Shown here one piece after another: positions 58,573 to 64,000 of a stretch of 64,000 nucleotides of DNA. This stretch comes from Crocodylus rhombifer (Eukaryota > Chordata > Crocodylia > Crocodylidae). The position numbers and the translations under genes were made by a program. Location: NCBI GenBank assembly GCA_038503035.1, contig JAVSML010025189.1:1-64000 (forward strand), given 5' to 3'. Within the stretch, counting starts at the first letter, position 1; each line of letters starts with the position of its first letter. The notes beneath the pieces are model-generated. The model did not search any database, was not told the DNA's origin, and saw only the letters and a program-made list of their open reading frames with translations.

Positions 58573-59669
58573 TAGGGCTGTGCAAAGCTTTGGGTGGTGA
58601 TTCAATTCGAAGGAGATTTGGCCCTATTTGGTGGCCGAATCTCCAAATCCGAATTGAATCAGGGGTCCAATTTAAAGGTCTGAATTGATTAAAAGCTGTC
58701 TTAATCTTTGGAAAAGATTTGGAGAACCTTGATGATTTGGGCAGTCCCTGGTGGCTGCAGCAGGGAACTGGAGCTAACTCTGAGCTGGTAAGTACAAGGG
58801 GCAAGGGAGGGGAGCCTGGGGGAGGGGACCATGGGGGGACCCCTGCCAGCCCCCCTTACCTCCCCCATTCCCCCCAGCCCCTGCCCACTCTTCCAGCCCC
58901 CCATGGCTGCTCCGCCTGCTCCAGCTCTCGGTATCTTAAAAAAAAGCACTGGAGCTCACTGGGTGCTGATGGGTAGAAGAGACAATCCCTGCTGCTCTCC
59001 ACTGCCCCACATTGCATGGGCGGCTCTGCCACAAGTCCCCCAACCCCTCTCACTCCCCCAGTCCCCGCCATGGGTACCCCACCTAGACCAGCTCTGACCC
59101 TTTAAGAAAAAAAAAAGAGAAAAGCCCCAGGATTTACCACTCCTGCAGTGGCATCGGGGCTTCGGGGGACTTCTGCACAATTCTCATGTTCTGTGGGGAA
59201 GCGGGGGGCAGCAGGGATCACCCCCTGCCAGCAGGAGTATGGAGTGAAGGCAGGTCTTTTCTCATTGTTTTTTTTTTCTTAAAGGGCCAGAACTGGCCCG
59301 GGCAGAGTACCCGTTGGGGGGCTGGGGGAGCGAGGGAGGGTTGGGGGGCTCATGCAGAGCCCCCCATGCAGTGCAGGGCAGTGTGAAGAAGTGGGGATCA
59401 TCTCCCGCCCAGCAGCACCTTGTGAGTTGGGGCTTTTTTTTTAAAAAGTGCCAGAGCTGGGGCAGGCAGGAAAGCCATTGCCTGGCTGGGAGACCAGGTG
59501 GGGGATGAGCCTGGCCTGGCTGATTTGAAGATTCAGCAGCAGCAAAATCTCTGAATCAGATTTGGCCGAATCGATCAAATCACCTAATCGAATCGCTGTC
59601 CCCCAAACTGGCTGAATCAAAATCAGAATCCAAAGTGAAGCCAAAGTGATTAGGCTTCACACAGGCCTA
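58573..59669. mobile_element. TAGGGCTGTG hAT-type element, complete
   Basis: The left end TAGGGCTGTGCAAAGCTTTG and right end AGGCTTCACACAGGCCTA are inverted repeats. Flanking octamers ATATACAA (58565-58572) and ATCTCCAA (59670-59677) agree at 6 of 8. Sub-terminal regions are rich in GATTCAATTCGAA/GAATCGAT palindromes (58605-58690 and 59520-59630). The interior holds four copies of a module pairing a poly-A/T run with CCAGCTCT: direct at 58918-58950 and 59085-59120, inverted at 59265-59295 and 59432-59462. It is 1097 bp with no transposase. Confidence 0.8.
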
Positions 59670-59835
59670 ATCTCCAAGGCATGGCTGGAGTGGGACAGCT
59701 GGGGGGAACCAAGTGTGAAGAAAGGGGGACCCATGTGCTGCCAATGCTGTTCTTGGAGACCTGGAGATAGGGGAAACATATACTGCTCCTTTCCTGCTGT
59801 AGCAGAGGGCTGTATGGACTGGCTGCATGGAGTGC

Positions 59836-62800
59836 CAGTCTTCATAGTTTCATAGTTTCTAGGGTTGGAAGGGACCTGAGTAGATCATCTAGTCCAACCG
59901 CCTGCCATGGCAGGAAATAATACTGGGGTCAAACGACCCCAGCAAGATGTTCATCCAACCTCCTCTTAAAACCCCCCAGGGTAGGGGCCAGCACCACTTC
60001 TCTTGGAAGTTGTTTCCAGACCCTAGCCACCCTGACCATGAAGTAGCATTTCCTAATATCTAACCTAAACCTACCCTCTGCCAGCTTTTGACCGTTATTC
60101 CTGGTCACTCCTGGTGGTGCTCGGGGGAACAGTGACTCCCCCAATGCCTGCTGATCTCCCCTGACTAGTTTATAACAGGCCACTAGATCGCCCCTCAGCC
60201 TTCTCTTTTGGAGGCTGAACAGGCTCAGGTCCTGTAGCCTCTCCCCATAGGGCCTGCCCTGCTGTCCTCTGATCATGCAAGTGGCCTCCTCTGGACCCTC
60301 TCCATGCTATTGACATTCCTTTTGAAGTGTGGCGCCCAGAACTGGATCTAGTACTCCAGCTGCGGCCTGACCAGTGCTGCATACAGGGGGAGTATCACCT
60401 CTTTGGACCTGCTCGAGATGCATCTGTGGATGCATGACAAGGTACAGTTGGCCTTCCTGACTGCCTCCCCACACTGCTGGCCCATGTTCATCTTGGAATC
60501 AGTTATGACTCCAAGATCCTTTTCTGCCTCCGTGCTGACAAGAGGGGAGTTCCCCAACCTGTAGGTATGGTGCCGGTTGTTCCTCCCGAGGTGCATCACC
60601 TTGCACTTGTCTGTGTTGAAACCCATCCTATTCTCATCCGCCCACCCTTGTAACCTGTCTAGGTCTGATTGTAACCTGTTGCTTCCTTCCAGTGTGCCCA
60701 CGTCCCCCCACATCTTAGTGTCATCAGCAAATCTGAACAGGGTGCTTTTTACTCCCTCGTCCAAATTGCTGATGAAGATGTTGAACAGTGCGGGCCTGAG
60801 GACCGAGCCCTGTGGAACCCCACTGCCCACATCCTTCCAGCTTGAGAAGGACCCATCCACTACCACCCTCTGGGTGCAGCCCTCCAGCCAGTTGATGACC
60901 CAATTGACTGTGTGGGCATCGACACCACAGCCCCCCAGTTTCTTAATGAGAACGGAGTGAGAGACAGTGTCGAAAGCCTTCCGGAAGTTCAGGAAGACTA
61001 TGTCCACTGCTACACCTACATCTAATGATCTGGTGATCTGATCGTAGAAGGCAACCAGCTTGGTCTGACAAGACCTGCCACTGATGAACCCATGTTGGTT
61101 GCCCCTAATCATGCAGTCCCCTGCTGGCCCCTCCTGGATGTGTGCCAGCATAATTTTTCTCAAAAAGCTTGCCTAGGATCATGGTAAAACTAACTGGCCT
61201 ATAGTTTTCTGGGTCCTCCTTCCTCCCTTTTTTGAAGATGGGGACCACGTTGGCCCTCTTCCAGTCCTCCGGCACCACACCAGAGCACCACAAGTGCTTG
61301 TAAAGCCATGCCAGGGGTCCTGCAATGACCTCAGCCAGTTCTTTTAGAACTCTAGGGTGGAGATCATCCAAGCCGGCTGACTTGAATATGTCCAGCCCCT
61401 CCAGAAGCTCCCTAACTAGTTCCTCACTAACCTTTGGCCCAGGTGTGCCTCCCCTGGGGCCCGAGGGGGGCCCAGCAGGGAGGTGGCTGTTCTGGTCCCT
61501 ACTTAGGAAGACAGAGGCAAAGAAATCATTAAACATGTTAGCTTTGTCGTCTGGTGTGATGACCAAATTTCCCAACACTTCCTGCAAGGGCCCCGCATTA
61601 CCCGGGACCTTCTTTTTGCCCCCTATGTATTTAAAAAGGGACTTCTTATTGTCCTTAATCTGAGAAGCTAGTCCTAATTCCATCTCTGCCTTGGCCTTCC
61701 TAACTGCCCCCCCCACATCCCCGAGCGACTGCAGAGTAGTCCTCCCTGGTGATGACCCCTTCTTTCCATTGGGTATAAGCCTCCTTTTTAGCAAGGAGAC
61801 ATTCCCAGATGCTTTTGGTGAGCCATGGAGGCTTGTGTGCTCTCCTGCTCTCTTTGATCTTCATTGGGATTACCTTCCTTTGGGCTTGGAGGATCATCTC
61901 CTTAAGGTGCAACCACTTTCTGTGGACATCTGGCTCCCCTCCCCTCTGGGACCTCAGCGCATCCCCAACTATCCTCCTTAGCTCATTGAAGTTTGCCCTC
62001 CTGAAATCTAGGGCTGCTGCCTTACTGTATGCCTTTGCCACCTTGCGCTGGATGATAAATTGCAGCAGGCGATGATCGCTGTCGCCCAGGTGGTCGAGTA
62101 CCCGCAGCCCCCTCACCAGGTCATCACCCGTGGCCAGCACTAGGTCCAACAAAGCGTCTCCCTGGTGGAGCTGTGCACCTCCTGGGTTAGATGGAGGTCC
62201 TGCACTCTGTCTAAGAACCTATGTGAGTGGTCAGACTTGGCTGACTGCTCCTCCCAGCAGGTGTCCAGGAAGTTCAGGTCCCCCATAACTACCACATCTT
62301 TAGCCTTCACTACGTCTCTGAGCTGACCTAAGAATTCCTGGTCAAGCTCTTCTCCCTGGTTGCGAGATCTGTAGTAGACCCCCACCGTTAAATCTCTCTC
62401 CCCTCAACTGCCTTGTACTCTAACCCAAAGCACCTCAGATTGCCCCTCCTCTGACTCCTTGCTAATTGACGAGGATGTGTATTCCTCCTTGATATAGAGT
62501 GCCACGCCCCCACCTCTCCTTCCTATTCTGTCCCTCCTGTACAACCTATAGCCCTTGACATTTACCACCCAGTCATGTGTAGAGTCCCACCACATTTCCG
62601 TGATCCCCACTATGTCCAGGCTGGTGTCAGCCATCACGAGGGTGAGCTCCTCCTGCTTGTTTCCCATGCTATGAGCATTTGTGTAGAGGCATTTGAGACC
62701 TCTTGTGGATGTGTGTACTGTCCCCCTAGTCCCAGCGTTGCCCTGGCCCCCATTGCTTACCTGTTCGCTCGTTTTGCTCATTGGTCTGGGCTGGGCTGTA

Positions 62801-63122
62801 GTTGTGGGTGTTGTTTGGCTTGGCAGTCTGATGTTTCCTCCGCCCTCATCTTCCCCTTCCCCCAACGAGCCTAGTCTTGGGACGATGTCAATAGATGTGT
62901 CCCTCCTCCATCCCCTTTCACCACATTTCTCCACCTGCTCAGGGGCTCCAGCTGCAGGTTGTGGCTGTGCCTGGTCCTGGGGAGGGTCAGGGACAGCAGG
63001 TCAGCAGGCAGGCACTGCTGCCAGTGTCTCTCTCTGGTCATCAGGAATACCTGGGGACTCTGGGCAGGGAACAGACACTGGAAAGGCTGACCGACCCATT
63101 TATCCCCAGCTGGAGCAGGGCA
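59836..63122 (-). mobile_element. Near-full-length CR1 LINE
   Basis: The 3' terminus is at the low-coordinate side: TCATAGTTTCATAGTTTCTA, GGGTTGGAAGGGACCTGAGT and AGATCATCTAGTCCAACC are the reverse complement of the CR1 tail. ORF2 runs 62934 to 59929 on the minus strand. Upstream, a readable minus-strand segment (WVGQPFQCLFPAQSPQVFL ... LSLTLPRTRHSHNLQLEPLS) continues to about 63122, giving about 3.29 kb. ORF1 is absent or not recognisable. Beyond 63122 the sequence changes to the GTGCACCCCCTG repeat. It is the best-preserved CR1 in the window but interrupted by several frameshifts and stops. Confidence 0.93.
59929..62934 (-). pseudogene. CR1 ORF2 (endonuclease + reverse transcriptase), broken
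   Basis: The protein would nick DNA and reverse-transcribe CR1 RNA at the target. Endonuclease: LKCLYTNAHSMGNKQEELTL, IVGITEMWWDSTHDW (catalytic Glu in TEMW), GGGVALYI; after a stop at about 62404, VVMGDLNFLDTCWEEQS and, after a frameshift near 62155, LGDSDHRLLQF with the SDH motif. Linker: SIWECLLAKKEAYTQWKEG; a frameshift near 61715 at a C run. [22 protein letters not shown], frameshift near 61160, [74 protein letters not shown] with the catalytic FADD intact. C-terminus: LSCIHRCISSRSKEVILPLY, stop and frameshift near 60348, then MIRGQQGRPYGERLQDLSLF to the natural end at 59929. Lesions: at least three frameshifts and two premature stops. Both catalytic sites are readable, so it died recently compared with the copies at 14.1 or 23.9 kb. 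Confidence 0.93.
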
Positions 63123-63560
63123 GGTGTAGTATAGAGTTAGCTGGGGGCATTGGTGATGCATTGGGGGTGCATGCAGGTGCATGTGCACCCCCTGAGCTTG
63201 ATGGTGCACCCCCTGCAAAAAGGGGTGCCAATACTGGTGGTGGCACCTGCAGGCAGTTGCCACTTGTTACCCCCCCACTCTTGCTGCCGACACTGCCGGT
63301 GGCATCTGTGGGTGGTCCCCGATCCACCCCCACACTGCCAACACCACTGTGGTGACCTGCGGGACCTCCCTGCTCACTGCTACCATGCCCCATTTGCTGA
63401 CATCATTGCTGCCTGCAGGAGGTTGTGGTGCCCCCTCACCTCCCAGGGGTACATGGCGTTCATGGGTGGGGACAATAGCAGTGGTGCATGGGGACAATAT
63501 CAGTGGTGGGTGGGTCCCTGAGGATAGCAGTGGTGGTGGGTGGGTCCGCCCCCTTTCTAT
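63123..63560. repeat. GTGCACCCCCTG repeat family, copy 2
   Basis: The same order of phrases as 47040-47375: GGTGCATGTGCACCCCCTGA, GGTGCACCCCCTGC, GGCAGTTGCCACTTGTTACC, a GCTGCCGACACTGCC stretch, ACATGGCGTTCATGG. It directly borders the 5' end of the near-full-length CR1, so the CR1 may have inserted into or beside it. Confidence 0.6.
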
Positions 63561-63659
63561 ACCCAGAAGCATCCTCTGCTGGAGAGTGGGGGAGGAGAAT
63601 GGAAGGCCAGGAAAGTGTTTGCTTGGAGGAGAGGGGATGCTGAGTGTAAGGGACTGAGC

Positions 63660-64000
63660 TGTAGATGTTCTTGCCTAATGGTTAGACCCCTGAAGGAAAG
63701 CAGGAGCCCAGGTCTAGGTCAGAGGATGGGAAGCATATCACCAAATCCAGAGGGAAATCCAGAGGCAGAGTCCACAACACAGTCCAGGGTCAGGATCTGG
63801 GTATCAGATGCCAGGTACAAATCTGAAGGATAATTCCCAAGGCAAAGTCCCAAAGCATAGCCAAACTGGGGTCAGGAGCCAGGAAAAAGATCCATAGGGA
63901 AATCCAAAGCCAAAGTCCAGAAATAAGCCAAAACCAGCATCAGGACATAGGAAAATCCACATGGAGGAGCCGGGAGGCTTGCCACAGCACAACTGTTGAC
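63660..64000. repeat. Degenerate tandem repeat at the window end
   Basis: Loose units of about 85-95 bp contain GGGAAATCCAGAGGCAGAGTCC / GGGAAATCCAAAGCCAAAGTCC and GGGTCAGGATCTGG / GGGGTCAGGAGCCAGG phrases (63746, 63787, 63873, 63894). At least two to three units are visible and the array may continue past the window. Confidence 0.6.

Noticed and set aside
62693..63355. 220-codon plus-strand frame
   Set aside because: Antisense to the CR1 ORF2 N-terminal region and its 5' flank; a shadow of GC-rich coding sequence.
1..64000. CRISPR array, toxin-antitoxin, operon or other prokaryotic defence system
   Set aside because: No regularly spaced repeats with unique spacers, no operon-like gene packing and no bacterial translation signals. 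All signs are vertebrate and transposon-derived.
1..64000. tRNA or rRNA genes
   Set aside because: No cloverleaf-compatible A/B box pair or rRNA-like block was noticed by eye. The GGTTCGAAT phrase near 34914-34922 lacks an upstream A box and acceptor stem.

Overview
The window looks like non-genic, repeat-dense nuclear DNA from an amniote, most likely a sauropsid and probably a crocodilian (a turtle is possible). The reasons are several 5'-truncated and one near-complete CR1 LINE with the bird/reptile-type 3' end, many short non-autonomous hAT-like elements with GC-rich interiors, and weathered MIR-like SINEs. There are no bacterial-style operons, no tRNA or rRNA genes and no CRISPR array. 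No host protein-coding exon could be supported on either strand. Every open frame that I recognise belongs to a transposon.

Layout. 1-16.9 kb: mostly AT-rich unique sequence with old MIR fragments, one palindromic MITE (about 3.04-3.27 kb), a Penelope-like reverse transcriptase remnant (about 8.95-9.18 kb, minus), a CR1 tail at 10.8 kb, a short tandem repeat at 11.6 kb, a 189-bp hAT MITE at 11.75 kb and an old CR1 RT scrap at 14.1 kb. 16.9-19.4 kb: an old CR1 3' end and a second copy of the same hAT MITE with a perfect 8-bp target duplication. 19.38-22.96 kb: one hAT transposon, dead but nearly complete, with both termini, a decayed ZBED5/SCAND3/FAM200-type transposase on the minus strand and a palindromic MITE nested inside. 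23.8-29.1 kb: CR1 pieces in both orientations, including a mosaic of three CR1 fragments. 30.2-30.75 kb: a second, unrelated hAT transposase fossil (ZMYM1/52-kDa-repressor-like). 31-36 kb: LTR-like GC-rich stretches (tentative), an inverted-repeat element split by a third hAT MITE copy with a perfect target duplication, then a CR1 tail at 36.6 kb.

38.9-40.5 kb is a transposon-in-transposon: a TAGGGCTGTG-type hAT element inside another MITE, whose uninterrupted relative lies at 49.7-50.2 kb. 42.6-44.8 kb is a long minus-strand CR1 with a dead RT site. 46.5-50.8 kb holds more MITEs, a (GT)n microsatellite and a 60-bp minisatellite. 52.0-53.5 kb is a GC-rich tandem-repeat block. 53.9-57.07 kb is a 3.2-kb fold-back element whose interior is built of repeated modules in alternating orientation. 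58.57-59.67 kb is a third TAGGGCTGTG element with the same kind of internal architecture. 59.84-63.12 kb is the best-preserved CR1, nearly full length, minus strand. The window ends in a repeat shared with 47.0-47.4 kb and a degenerate tandem repeat.

Nothing here makes a working pathway. The biology is the layered history of CR1 retrotransposition, several independent hAT invasions and one older Penelope-like insertion. The most unusual structures are the two hAT-like elements with alternating-orientation internal modules and the nested insertions that allow relative dating.
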